From: Leptospira sp. WS4.C2
Lineage (GTDB): Bacteria > Spirochaetota > Leptospiria > Leptospirales > Leptospiraceae
DNA length: 64,000 bases
Reading direction: 5' to 3'
Assembly: GCF_040833985.1 (NCBI RefSeq)
Contig: NZ_CP162139.1
Location: 3,320,501-3,384,500 of the forward strand
Under the pieces are notes generated by a model. It did not search any database, was not told the DNA's origin, and saw only the letters and a list, made by a program, of their open reading frames with translations. The translations under genes were made by a program, and so were the position numbers. Positions 27,595-36,080 of the stretch are shown here, piece by piece (within the stretch, counting starts at the first letter, position 1; each line of letters starts with the position of its first letter).

Positions 27595-27771
27595 AAACGA
27601 CTCTCCCTTGTCAAAACATGAACTTTATAAAAATAAAAACTTAAGAAATCGGAAACTGGTTTCACAAAACGGACGTTTCATGGTAAATGGAGCCATTGGG
27701 TGGCGGGTGGTTAACCCCACCCAGTCTCAATAGGGCGGGGACATGTATTCTAAATGTACACCCGGAAAGAA

Positions 27772-29019
27772 TTACTTCTTCCCAAGACCTGTAGTTTTTG
27801 CACCAACGAGGATTGACATGTTTCCTGATGGGTGTTTGTTTTCGCGCATCAACTGGTGGCATTCACCGGTTTGTTCAAAACTGTATGTTTCTGCCAAAAC
27901 TGGATCCACTTTTTTATCGATCACAAGTTGGTTCAAATCACGGCAATTATCGTCGTTTGCGAAGTGTGAACCTTGTAGACGTTTTTGTCTCATCCACAGA
28001 TAACGCAGATCAGCTGTTGCATTGAAACCAGTGGTTCCCGCACAAATCACAACCATACCACCTGTTTCACAAACAAATACAGAAGTAGGAAGAGTCGTTT
28101 CGCCTGGATGTTCAAAAACGATCTGTGGGTTTTTGCCTTTACCAGCAATGTCCCAAATCGCTTTTCCAAATTCACGTGCTTGTTTGGTCCATTCCACAAA
28201 TGCTTCTGGTTTGTTGATATCAGAAGTAAGAGCTCCCCAATGTTTAAACTTGTTACGGTTGATCACACCAGCAGCACCTAAGTTTTTACAAAAATCAATT
28301 TTGTCATCGGAAGAAACAACAGCGATCGGAACCCCACCTGCTGCTTTTACAATTTGAATCGCCATAGCACCAAGTCCACCGGCTCCACCCCAAATCAGTG
28401 CAACATCACCTGGTTTTACATCATTCGGTTTCCAGTGGTGTAACATTCTATAAGCGGTAGCAGCAACTAACATATAAGCTGCGGATGCTTCCCAAGTTAG
28501 GTGTTGTGGACGAGGAAGGCACTGGTGGTCTTGCACTTTGCAAAATTGTGCAAAGGATCCCCAATTGGATTCATATCCCCAAATGATTTGGGAAGGTGCA
28601 TACATTGGATCTTTTCCAGAAAGAACCCATGGATCTTTTGGATCCCACATAGCACAATGGACAACAACCTCGTCACCCACTTTTACATTCTTAACTTCTG
28701 CACCAACTTTATAGACAATACCGGAGGCATCAGATCCACCAATATGGAATTTTTCTGGTTCGCCTTTTTTATTACGAGCTGCGATTACATCAACCGGATA
28801 CCCAAGGGCTGCCCAAACGTTGTTATAGTTAACTCCAGCAGCCATAGTGGCCACGAGAACTTCGTTCGGACCGATCTCCGGAACATCAATGACTTCTGCT
28901 TGGAAAGAAGTTTTCGGTTCGCCGTAACGTTCCGGGCGAATGACCTGCGCGTGCATTTTTTTGGGCACAACTCCAATAGGAGGAAGTTCCCCTATTGGTA
29001 CGATTTCTACGTTGCTCAT
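27772..29019 (-). CDS. ccrA: Crotonyl-CoA carboxylase/reductase-like MDR enzyme
   Basis: A 415-residue MDR enzyme. [36 protein letters not shown] and QGSHFAN are the marks of crotonyl-CoA carboxylase/reductase, which makes ethylmalonyl-CoA from crotonyl-CoA, CO2 and NADPH. The Asn of VNYNN, the Glu of GYESN and the His of QGSHF fall where the known CO2-binding residues lie; the Phe before the Glu is Tyr here. The Rossmann motif is [13 protein letters not shown]. Non-carboxylating reductases of the same subfamily are the main alternative. It could feed acetyl-CoA or butyryl units into C4-C5 acids. Confidence 0.82.
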   Translation of the reverse strand: MSNVEIVPIGELPPIGVVPKKMHAQVIRPERYGEPKTSFQAEVIDVPEIGPNEVLVATMAAGVNYNNVWAALGYPVDVIAARNKKGEPEKFHIGGSDASGIVYKVGAEVKNVKVGDEVVVHCAMWDPKDPWVLSGKDPMYAPSQIIWGYESNWGSFAQFCKVQDHQCLPRPQHLTWEASAAYMLVAATAYRMLHHWKPNDVKPGDVALIWGGAGGLGAMAIQIVKAAGGVPIAVVSSDDKIDFCKNLGAAGVINRNKFKHWGALTSDINKPEAFVEWTKQAREFGKAIWDIAGKGKNPQIVFEHPGETTLPTSVFVCETGGMVVICAGTTGFNATADLRYLWMRQKRLQGSHFANDDNCRDLNQLVIDKKVDPVLAETYSFEQTGECHQLMRENKHPSGNMSILVGAKTTGLGKK

Positions 29020-29083
29020 AGATTACCTTTTACGAATAAAATTTATAGAGTTTCTTAGAACGTTTTAAAAAAGGCATCAGTTG

Positions 29084-29995
29084 TCAATCGCTTCCCCACT
29101 CCATAGAAAAGGCAAATGTCCATGCAGATTGGTAGAGCCTGTACTCACGATCCCTTTGTAATGGATACCGATATGCGAGACTCAGATTATACTTCTCTGA
29201 AAAATTCCAAGAAAACCCGGCACTGGCTTCCGTAAAATAAGAAGGATTGGCTTTATCTTTTTCTTTGGAATAATCAACGCCGTTATACGGATTACGATAC
29301 AAGATACCGGTAAACAAAGAGACCTCTTGCATCAAATAATACGTCACATAAGCCGACACAAGAGCGGTTTTTTTAAATTCATATTCTGGTTCCGGTGGCG
29401 CAGCCGAAGGTTTTCTGACATAAAATGGAATTCCATCATTGTCTTGTAAGTTGTTTGGTTGTGGTCTGGAAAGGGGTTGTAGTCCTCCAATTTTTGTAAC
29501 AAAGGACCACTTCTCATACAAATATCCAAGTTTGATAAATCCTGAGCCAGTATAATAATTTCCACCAGTAAACCGATCCGTATCGGGTCCACTCGGAAAA
29601 CCAACAGAGCCTTCTATCACAAAAAAGTAAGGTTTGTCCAAATCAAAGAAGGGTTGGTATTTAAAACCAAGATAGGTTTTTCCAATCCTCGCCGCATCTT
29701 CCCTACTACGCTGTTGGTAGTAGTTCCATGGAACCGAAGCATTAAGTGCAAACCGACCATCAAAAAAATTCATCTCCGCAAAGGCCGTGGTGGTAAAAAG
29801 ATGACTATTCTCCCGTGTGGATTGGTAATAATCTTGGGTCATTACCAAATAGTTCGTTGGTTTTTCTCGTTTCCCAGTAAAAGGATCCACAAACCTTGCC
29901 GTTGCATTGGGACTATCCGACGAACCAGTGTGATGCGAATATAGGGACTGAATGCATAAAAAAGAAAGTATTAATACAATAAAAATTTGTTTCAT
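29084..29995 (-). CDS. Outer-membrane beta-barrel-like protein of the MbnP/MbnH operon
   Basis: 303 residues from the ATG at 29993-29995 (ATGA overlap with the gene before). A signal peptide ends at LYSHH. The mature chain alternates polar and aromatic residues in strands and ends in AWTFAFSMEWGSD, suggesting a barrel. HHTGSSDSPN at the mature N-terminus could bind metal. It is the last gene of the operon, so a metal or haem substrate pathway is a natural guess. I know no family name for it; similar barrels are annotated as putative transporters. Confidence 0.6.
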   Translation of the reverse strand: MKQIFIVLILSFLCIQSLYSHHTGSSDSPNATARFVDPFTGKREKPTNYLVMTQDYYQSTRENSHLFTTTAFAEMNFFDGRFALNASVPWNYYQQRSREDAARIGKTYLGFKYQPFFDLDKPYFFVIEGSVGFPSGPDTDRFTGGNYYTGSGFIKLGYLYEKWSFVTKIGGLQPLSRPQPNNLQDNDGIPFYVRKPSAAPPEPEYEFKKTALVSAYVTYYLMQEVSLFTGILYRNPYNGVDYSKEKDKANPSYFTEASAGFSWNFSEKYNLSLAYRYPLQRDREYRLYQSAWTFAFSMEWGSD

Positions 29996-30891
29996 CGTTC
30001 CACTCCCGGAAAACATCCAGGGAAACTAAAAACAATATCTTCCGCTTGGAGATTTTGGAGAAGGATATTGTATAAAGGAATATTGGAAACTTTGGATATG
30101 ACAATGGTTCCAGGAAGTAACAGTGACAATTGCTGTAAAAATCGAACAGGTGTTCCAGAGACGGTTCTGTCTTGGAACAATGACGATAGTGACATTAAAA
30201 TCTCTACATTATTAGAACGGCGCAATTTTACAGGAATTTTACATTTCGGCGTGATTGATTTACTTCCTTGTGGAAGTAGGATTGTTATATCATTTCCATT
30301 CACATCCATCCGAATATAAATCTCTTCCCAACTTACATTGGCCACCGCCACCACTCCCAGGGGCATGTTCGAAAGTCTTGTATTCGGATAAAGGAAACTG
30401 GCTCCCGTTTCCATCGTGCTATTGAATTGAGTGATGTTGGACACAGTTCCTGCAGATAAAAAGGGATAGGATTTTCCATACAAATCGTCCGCTGGCAAAT
30501 CCAGAGGAACCGTATAGGGTGTATGCGTTTTGGCAGTTGCTGTAGAACTTTTTTCCGAACTGGTCGCCGATACACCTAACGTCTGATTCGGTGGATTGAC
30601 TCGATACGTTCCCGTCTCCCAATTGAAATAGGAGGTACTTTGAATCGTGATAGCATAGGATACACTATTACTTGTTAAACTAAATTGATTTAGATTATCA
30701 TCTGCCTGATCATCGTAAGATCGAAGGTTCGTTCCTACTGAAACTAATTGGGTGTTATTAAAAAAAATCAAATTCTGAAGGATGACGAGTTTTTCCGCTT
30801 CACTATTTCCCACTGACCCGAAGCTGCAGTGGGAAAAAAGGAAACCAATGATAGAAAGAGAAATCCATTGATTAATCAATCGTTTCATCAA
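29992..30891 (-). CDS. Lipoprotein of the MbnP/MbnH operon, function unknown
   Basis: A 299-residue protein with a lipoprotein signal (ISLSIIGFLFSHC, Cys22). The mature part is rich in Ser, Thr and Asn and has alternating strands. Only three cysteines remain in the mature protein, so it is unlike the four-Cys MbnP. It overlaps both its upstream (ATGA 30888-30891) and downstream (ATGA 29992-29995) neighbours, so it is made in step with MbnH and the barrel. I recognise no family. Confidence 0.65.
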   Translation of the reverse strand: MMKRLINQWISLSIIGFLFSHCSFGSVGNSEAEKLVILQNLIFFNNTQLVSVGTNLRSYDDQADDNLNQFSLTSNSVSYAITIQSTSYFNWETGTYRVNPPNQTLGVSATSSEKSSTATAKTHTPYTVPLDLPADDLYGKSYPFLSAGTVSNITQFNSTMETGASFLYPNTRLSNMPLGVVAVANVSWEEIYIRMDVNGNDITILLPQGSKSITPKCKIPVKLRRSNNVEILMSLSSLFQDRTVSGTPVRFLQQLSLLLPGTIVISKVSNIPLYNILLQNLQAEDIVFSFPGCFPGVER

Positions 30892-32105
30892 AAGGGACTC
30901 GCAAACTTCGGATTGGTCAAAAACTCTTCATCTGTAAGTGCCAATAGAAAATTCACCATATCGTCTCGTTGTGAATTTGTTATCGTAAATGTTTTTATTA
31001 GTGTAGTATCCTTGGCACTATGCGCTTGACCACCAGAACGGTAATGATCCACCACTTGTGTGAGTGCATCTCTGGCACAATCAACTTTTGTTTTCCCGGC
31101 AGCCGCACCAGCAGCTTTATCTGGATTATTTGCGTCCGCACACATAAAGATCCCATCATGCATATAAGGATAGGTGACTCCAATATTACGTAGGGACGGT
31201 GCTCTGAATTTTCCAGTATCAGATGCGACACCAGTTAAATCAAATAACCCTCGTTTGTTGCTTGGAACACCGGCGTAGTATGCATCATTGTGGATTCCAT
31301 TGCTATGATAAAAGAATTCTTCTGTAGCCCCACCGTGAAAGGAAGTGTCCGTAAAATTAAATCCACCATGACAATGAAAACATTCTGCTACTTCTCCATT
31401 AAATAGGTTAAGACCGCGAATTTCGGAAGCAGTGAGGGCAGATTTATTGTTTCTAAAATTGTACTGATCAAACTTAGAATTTCCTGAAATCATTGATCTT
31501 TGAAAACTCGCTAAGGCAAATCTCACATTTTGTTCATTAACAGCAGCATCAGCATTACCAAATGCATTTCGAAAAAGAGTCTGATAAATAGATTTTGATT
31601 TTAGTTTATCAAGAAAGGAATTGGAAGACAAACCAAGTTCAATTGGACTTTCTCCAAACATAGGAGCACGAGCCTGAATTTCCAAACTCGTCATTTTGGG
31701 ATTACTCCAAGTGAGTCTCGGCATATAAGCCACATTCGATAGATGTTGTGCATTTCTGGGATGAGCATCGCTCGTGATCCCAGTTGGAAAATCCTTTCCA
31801 TCTGCAAATGCCAAAGATTGAAAATGACAACTAGCACATGACATCGTTTCATTTCCCGAAAGTGACTTTTCGTAAAACAAATGTCTGCCGAGTTCGACCT
31901 TAGATTTTGACATTGGGTTGTCTGAAGGAACATTCGGTACTGGAAAACCAGGAGGCAAATCCCAAACCCAATCGGAAGCATTGGCTAAAATTCCAAGAGC
32001 TGCGAGTAACATATCTTGGTTGTTTTCTTTTTTTTGGAATGGCAAAACATTACATCCAAAAAGAAAACTAAAAAGAGTGATGAAAGGAAAACTATATGAC
32101 TGCAT
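30888..32105 (-). CDS. mbnH: MbnH-like dihaem cytochrome c peroxidase
   Basis: A 405-residue protein with a lipoprotein-like signal (FSFLFGC, Cys18). Two haem c motifs are CASCH at 90-94 and CFHCH at 242-246. LGRHLFYEKSLSGNETMSC and PSLRNIGVTYPYMHDG are typical of MauG/CcpA-type dihaem enzymes. Family members called MbnH oxidise a tryptophan of the partner MbnP to kynurenine, making its copper site. Here the partner gene is directly upstream (59 bases). Plain cytochrome c peroxidase is the alternative, but the MbnP neighbour argues against it. It would act in the periplasm, perhaps tethered to a membrane. Confidence 0.87.
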   Translation of the reverse strand: MQSYSFPFITLFSFLFGCNVLPFQKKENNQDMLLAALGILANASDWVWDLPPGFPVPNVPSDNPMSKSKVELGRHLFYEKSLSGNETMSCASCHFQSLAFADGKDFPTGITSDAHPRNAQHLSNVAYMPRLTWSNPKMTSLEIQARAPMFGESPIELGLSSNSFLDKLKSKSIYQTLFRNAFGNADAAVNEQNVRFALASFQRSMISGNSKFDQYNFRNNKSALTASEIRGLNLFNGEVAECFHCHGGFNFTDTSFHGGATEEFFYHSNGIHNDAYYAGVPSNKRGLFDLTGVASDTGKFRAPSLRNIGVTYPYMHDGIFMCADANNPDKAAGAAAGKTKVDCARDALTQVVDHYRSGGQAHSAKDTTLIKTFTITNSQRDDMVNFLLALTDEEFLTNPKFASPF

Positions 32106-32164
32106 AAAAAATATCCTTTTAAAACTCGGTCGCTACCATAAAGTAACAACCGAGGTAAAACAAA

Positions 32165-33001
32165 TTATTTGAGACTAAACACTCGTTGTGTGATAGAACT
32201 ATCAACTGCTCCACTACTAATATTCAATCCAAAAGCTTGGACTAAAGTATCGCAAGGTGCCCCGGTTCCCGGCATACACATACCCATAGCACCATACGTA
32301 TGTCCGTTTAGTAACTTATCTACATCAAAAGAAACCTTTTGATTATTTGAATTGAATTGGCCAGTCAGTTGGATTGATGCTCTAAACTTTTTAGAACAAT
32401 TTCCATAGTTAGGTGCCCCGCTACAAGTTGTAGAGCCGACATGTAAGCTGGTCCAATCTGTTCCATTATAAGTAAACTCTATTTTGGAATGTTTGTATCC
32501 ACCCGTCCAGGACCAATACATGGCTCCATTGTTTAAAGGGGCTGCTTGATTAGTCCGATCTAAATGGTTCAAAGCCTCAGGAACACCTACTGAAAATTGT
32601 ACCCCAGTATAACTTCCCGCAGGTGCCGTACCAGTCACCTTTGTATTTGTTTCTGTTGTCTGAGTTGTTTCTAAATCTACAAGTGCCACTCCATTGGATT
32701 GCCAAACATTGTCAGTAGACAAAGTCACATCTACGGTTGTTCCATCTGCTTTCACTAATTTCACTTCGGATATATACAATCTAAAGTCGCGAAATTGAAC
32801 GGTTCGGCTATCCGCAGTGATATTTGAGCCGGTGACTAATGTTTGCCCATTGGCAAGCGCTTCAAAGTTTAGATTCACAGCTTGTGGAATGGCCAAGGCC
32901 AACAAAGCCAATGTTTGGTTTTCATCTGATTTGGAATTCGGATCACAGGAAACAACTCCTAATACCGAAAGGAAAATAAAAAACTTCTTAAATATGTTCA
33001 T
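32165..33001 (-). CDS. mbnP: MbnP-like copper-binding lipoprotein
   Basis: A 278-residue protein with lipobox VVSC (Cys19). After it come VNLNFEALANGQTL, VQFRDFRLYISEVKLV and ALVDLE, the MbnP family strands. Four cysteines at 193, 202, 242 and 250 match the four-Cys signature of the metallo-mystery pair family. WSW at 163-165 (in MYWSWTGGYK) offers the tryptophan that the partner peroxidase could turn into kynurenine, and His146 and His187 could be copper ligands. The protein is first of the tightly packed mbnP-mbnH-lipoprotein-barrel genes. No methanobactin peptide is visible nearby. Confidence 0.87.
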   Translation of the reverse strand: MNIFKKFFIFLSVLGVVSCDPNSKSDENQTLALLALAIPQAVNLNFEALANGQTLVTGSNITADSRTVQFRDFRLYISEVKLVKADGTTVDVTLSTDNVWQSNGVALVDLETTQTTETNTKVTGTAPAGSYTGVQFSVGVPEALNHLDRTNQAAPLNNGAMYWSWTGGYKHSKIEFTYNGTDWTSLHVGSTTCSGAPNYGNCSKKFRASIQLTGQFNSNNQKVSFDVDKLLNGHTYGAMGMCMPGTGAPCDTLVQAFGLNISSGAVDSSITQRVFSLK

Positions 33002-33042
33002 AAATACCTAATATTCTAAAATACGATTGTTGTTTTGAATCA

Positions 33043-33063
33043 GTAGATAAAGAAATCATCTAC
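33043..33063. repeat. Inverted repeat between the His/Cys-rich gene and mbnP
   Basis: GTAGAT and ATCTAC are separated by nine bases in the 90-base gap upstream of mbnP. It could be a regulator half-site pair or a small mRNA stem that sets mbnP expression apart from the gene before. The arms are only six bases. Confidence 0.3.
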
Positions 33064-33091
33064 CGATATACTTAATTGTAGTTAAAGAAGT

Positions 33092-33559
33092 CTAGGTACG
33101 AGGTGGTCGGAGTAAAGTGGGGATTTTTCCATCCAGAAGAGTGGAGGGAGACTCATCAATTGTATAAAAAATCACAGCGGGAACAGCAAAACCTAAAGCT
33201 AAATTTGGTCTATCCATCGTTTGGTGGTGAGTTCGCAAAGATAGCGCGTCCTTTTTTTTCTTTTTGCAAGAACAAAGATGGGCCTCGCCATCTTTGGCAT
33301 CATGACAACTGGGTTTGAGGGCGAGTTCTTTTGTGATGCCGTGCTCATCCAAATGGGCCGTTGATACAGAACTGTCCTGACCTTCGGAAAAAAGTTTGTC
33401 TTCCGTATTCCCATGTTTTTCTTTTTTCGAACCATGGTTGCAATGGCAAATTTTGGAATTGGACTCTAGACAATACCCAAGAAGCCCACTGCCTAAAAAT
33501 AGGAATTGGGTGCAAAGGAATAAGGCTAGGCTACCGGCGATCCACCGTTTGCAGAACAT
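33092..33559 (-). CDS. Exported His/Cys-rich protein, DUF2946-like, upstream of mbnP
   Basis: A 155-residue protein with a hydrophobic N-terminus (residues 8-29) and then ICHCNHGSKKEKHG, a second cluster with SCHD, HLCSCKKKKK and HH near 100-115, and a second hydrophobic segment (LALGFAVPAVIFYTI). It ends IPTLLRPPRT. The plan matches the smaller protein at 10062-10457 that precedes the CzcCBA genes: anchor, His/Cys region, Arg-Pro-Pro end. A periplasmic copper-binding role beside MbnP is inferred from composition and place only. Confidence 0.6.
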   Translation of the reverse strand: MFCKRWIAGSLALFLCTQFLFLGSGLLGYCLESNSKICHCNHGSKKEKHGNTEDKLFSEGQDSSVSTAHLDEHGITKELALKPSCHDAKDGEAHLCSCKKKKKDALSLRTHHQTMDRPNLALGFAVPAVIFYTIDESPSTLLDGKIPTLLRPPRT

Positions 33560-33569
33560 CTACCCCATG

Positions 33570-33606
33570 ATTGGCTACCCAACCCAAAAATCGAGCCAAT
33601 TTTTGG
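33570..33606. promoter_or_regulatory. Overlapping inverted repeats upstream of the MbnP operon
   Basis: ATTGGCT (33570-33576) and AGCCAAT (33594-33600) form a seven-base pair of arms 17 bases apart. CCAAAAA (33584-33590) and TTTTTGG (33600-33606) form another, nine bases apart. Both lie within 50 bases before the start of the His/Cys-rich gene on the minus strand, where its promoter should be. A metal-responsive repressor site is plausible. Confidence 0.4.
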
Positions 33607-33682
33607 ACAAATTTGGTGTCCCCCCTCCTGCACTTTGAAAACATGGTCTTGGAACCAATGCAAACGAGCTAGAGGCCATCAG

Positions 33683-34009
33683 ATGAAACGCACGGAACTA
33701 GAACGCAGGGAACGAGAACTGCGAAAAGCAGAGAAGAAAAAGATCCAACCTGGTGAAAAAGAAGCCATGAGCGTGGGTGATTATATTGATACCCTTTTTG
33801 GAATGTTTCGCTATGATTCGGATGAAATTTTTAATGCAGCCGAAGATGAAAACATTCTAGAAATTCTGGAAAACATGAAAATGGAACACCCAGAAAAACA
33901 ATGGGATGTCATCATCCGTAAGGCTGTGAACAAAACCAAAGTGGAACAAAAAGAAAAGGCATACGACTCCCTTCGAATCCTTGCAGGGATTCCTGCCGTA
34001 ACCGCTTAA
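33683..34009 (+). CDS. Hypothetical protein with helical, charged N-terminus
   Basis: 108 residues from the ATG at 33683, with AGAGG nine bases before it; the frame open from 33635 starts within the operator region and is less likely. The first 25 residues are mostly Arg, Glu and Lys (a probable coiled coil), and the rest is helical and acidic. No signal peptide, cysteines or known motif. I do not recognise it. It stands 70 bases before the SpoIIE gene. Confidence 0.6.
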   Translation: MKRTELERRERELRKAEKKKIQPGEKEAMSVGDYIDTLFGMFRYDSDEIFNAAEDENILEILENMKMEHPEKQWDVIIRKAVNKTKVEQKEKAYDSLRILAGIPAVTA

Positions 34010-34039
34010 ATCCTTTTTTTTCCCTACAAACAGATTTAC

Positions 34040-34077
34040 ACAGGAAGGTCTTCGTCGTATAGTTGTGACCTTCCTGT
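34040..34077 (+). promoter_or_regulatory. Perfect 11-bp stem-loop touching the start codon
   Basis: ACAGGAAGGTC (34040-34050) pairs exactly with GACCTTCCTGT (34067-34077) around a 16-base loop, and the next base is the A of the ATG at 34078. The only Shine-Dalgarno-like sequence, AGGAAGG, is in the 5' arm about 30 bases before the ATG and is fully paired. The stem could mask the ribosome site, or the gene could start leaderless. Confidence 0.65.
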
Positions 34078-36054
34078 ATGAAACAGACCTTCACCTTCAT
34101 TCTGTTATGTCTCTTTCATTCAAACCTATTTGCAACATCAAAACACTGTCCAAATACAAACCCAGTCCCCCTATCTGTAACAAATGGAAAAACTTATGAC
34201 CTATCTGGGCATCTCGTTTATTTCACTTCATCCCCATCCATTTCCACGGTAGAAGAAGTATCTAAACAATTTCAAACATCAGCTTTACAAAAATCCAACG
34301 GGGTCATTCCTAATTTCGGAAATACCGACAAACAATATTGGTTTTGTTTTGTCATACATAATGATGAGAACCAATACAAACGAATCATTACTTATATCAA
34401 ATATCCTTTATTAGATGATGTTAAGTTTTTCGCCTTACGAGAATCAGGTGATATTTCAAGAAACCAACAAGGCCGTCAGTTTCCCTTTGAGAACAGGGAT
34501 CGGGACTATCGTGGATTTAGTTTTGCAGCCGATTTGTTACCGAGTGAAACAGTAACCTACTTTGTAGGTGTAAAAACAGATAGTTCTATGTCGGTTCCGC
34601 TTATGGTGGCGGAAGAAAAGAATTTTTATACTTTTGTATCTTTCGATACTCTCCTACAGGGAATTTTTTTCGGCATTGTGGGAGTGATGAGCATTTACAA
34701 TCTTTTTGTCTACTTTATGGTCCGAGACAAAGCATATATTTTTTATGTTTTATATTTATTGATTTCAGCAATTTTGTTTCAGTTTTCTCTACAAGGCTTA
34801 CTTCCAGTTTTATTTTTCCCAAATTCTCCACAGCTTGTTTACAATTCACATAACCTACTTTACTTTCTGTTTTTATTCACTTGTTTTCCGATGAGTATTA
34901 CCTTTATGAATCTAAAGGAAAATGCTCCCCTAATATATAAGTGGTTTTTGGGCCTTACCATCATTCCCATCATTAGTATTTGCCTTCTTCCCTTTTTACC
35001 ATACCGGCTTATGAACCAAGCTGGTGATATTTTTTCATTTTTACTAGCTTTCTTTGCTTTGTTTGTTTCCTATTACATTGCCTTCATAAAAAAATATCCG
35101 CCAGCACGTTTCTATTTTTCTGGTTATTTGATGGTGATTGTAGGTGGGCTTGCCACCGTTCTCAGATATATGGGATTTTTTCCGGTGAATGCCTTCACCG
35201 AAAATTCATTCCAAGTAGGAATGGCGATCGAAGTTTTGCTTATGGCCTTTGGTCTAGGAGATAGGATATCCGTTGTCCGAAAAGAAAAAGACAAAATTCA
35301 ACTCAAAGCAGAAATCAACAAACAAAAGTTAATCGCATATGGCAAAGAGTTAAAACTAGCCCAAAAACTTCAAGAATCCACTCTCCCCCAAGTCCTTCCA
35401 AAACTTCCCGGACTTATCATCAAAACTGGATACTTTCCGGCTTCTTTAGTCGGGGGAGATTTTTACGATCTCACTGTTTATGGCAAAAACCAAATCTGTG
35501 GACTCATTGCCGATGTGACCGGACATGGTGTACCGGCAGCCATTGAAGCGGCCATGTTAAAAATTGCTTACATGCAAACACTTGCTTTTGCCAACAAACC
35601 AGGGAAGGTTTTAGAAAGTATCAACCTTTCCCTTGCTGGAAATTATAAAAATCAATTTTTGACCGCAAGTGCCATCTTTATCGATTTGGAGCTAAAACAA
35701 TTAAAAGTGGCAAACGCAGGTCACCCCGCCTTATACAAGTTCAACGAAAATTCCACCACAATCGAAGTGATCCGACCCAAAGGCAAACTCATTGGTTACT
35801 CCAAAGAAGTGTTATACCATGAAGAAATTCACAAACTATCTGCTGGTGATAAAATTTTGCTATTTACTGATGGAATTTGGGATTTGTGGGAAAATGGAGA
35901 TTCAGGGGAAGAAGAGTTACTGAACTGGTTACTCGTCAGAAAAGCAGAGTCGGTGGAATCTTTGTATGGTGGGATTGATGGACACATTCGCCTACGGAAC
36001 AAAGAAGGTCCCGCAGACGATGATATAACATTGATTCTATTTGAAATTACATAA
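34078..36054 (+). CDS. 7TMR-DISM receptor with SpoIIE/PP2C phosphatase output
   Basis: A 658-residue membrane protein. A signal peptide (1-20) precedes a periplasmic DISMED2 domain (about 40-180), then seven membrane helices (about 195-390, GIFFGIVGVMSIYNLFVYF first), a coiled coil (KIQLKAEINKQKL), and a SpoIIE-type PPM phosphatase (about 430-650). LVGGDFYDL, IADVTGHGVPAA and DDITLILFEI carry the acidic metal ligands. It would sense a carbohydrate or similar periplasmic ligand and dephosphorylate an anti-sigma-antagonist type protein. No such partner is in the window. Confidence 0.9.
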   Translation: MKQTFTFILLCLFHSNLFATSKHCPNTNPVPLSVTNGKTYDLSGHLVYFTSSPSISTVEEVSKQFQTSALQKSNGVIPNFGNTDKQYWFCFVIHNDENQYKRIITYIKYPLLDDVKFFALRESGDISRNQQGRQFPFENRDRDYRGFSFAADLLPSETVTYFVGVKTDSSMSVPLMVAEEKNFYTFVSFDTLLQGIFFGIVGVMSIYNLFVYFMVRDKAYIFYVLYLLISAILFQFSLQGLLPVLFFPNSPQLVYNSHNLLYFLFLFTCFPMSITFMNLKENAPLIYKWFLGLTIIPIISICLLPFLPYRLMNQAGDIFSFLLAFFALFVSYYIAFIKKYPPARFYFSGYLMVIVGGLATVLRYMGFFPVNAFTENSFQVGMAIEVLLMAFGLGDRISVVRKEKDKIQLKAEINKQKLIAYGKELKLAQKLQESTLPQVLPKLPGLIIKTGYFPASLVGGDFYDLTVYGKNQICGLIADVTGHGVPAAIEAAMLKIAYMQTLAFANKPGKVLESINLSLAGNYKNQFLTASAIFIDLELKQLKVANAGHPALYKFNENSTTIEVIRPKGKLIGYSKEVLYHEEIHKLSAGDKILLFTDGIWDLWENGDSGEEELLNWLLVRKAESVESLYGGIDGHIRLRNKEGPADDDITLILFEIT

Positions 36055-36063
36055 CAAAAGTAA

Positions 36064-36080
36064 GCGGACTAAACGTCCGC
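36064..36080. terminator. Possible bidirectional terminator between convergent genes
   Basis: GCGGAC and GTCCGC pair around TAAAC and include the stop codon of the Na/Pi gene. The minus strand continues TTACTTTTG and the plus strand ATAAATTGCC, so the T-rich side favours the Na/Pi transcript. A weak candidate. Confidence 0.4.

Noticed and set aside
27701..27718. GGGTGG-TTAACC-CCACCC hairpin between the VOC and crotonyl-CoA enzyme genes
   Set aside because: A neat palindrome, but no T-run and placed in front of the VOC gene, not after a gene end; too little to call.
28501..29058. Plus-strand frame of 185 residues opposite the crotonyl-CoA enzyme
   Set aside because: Antisense shadow of a conserved gene; no start signal or known motif.
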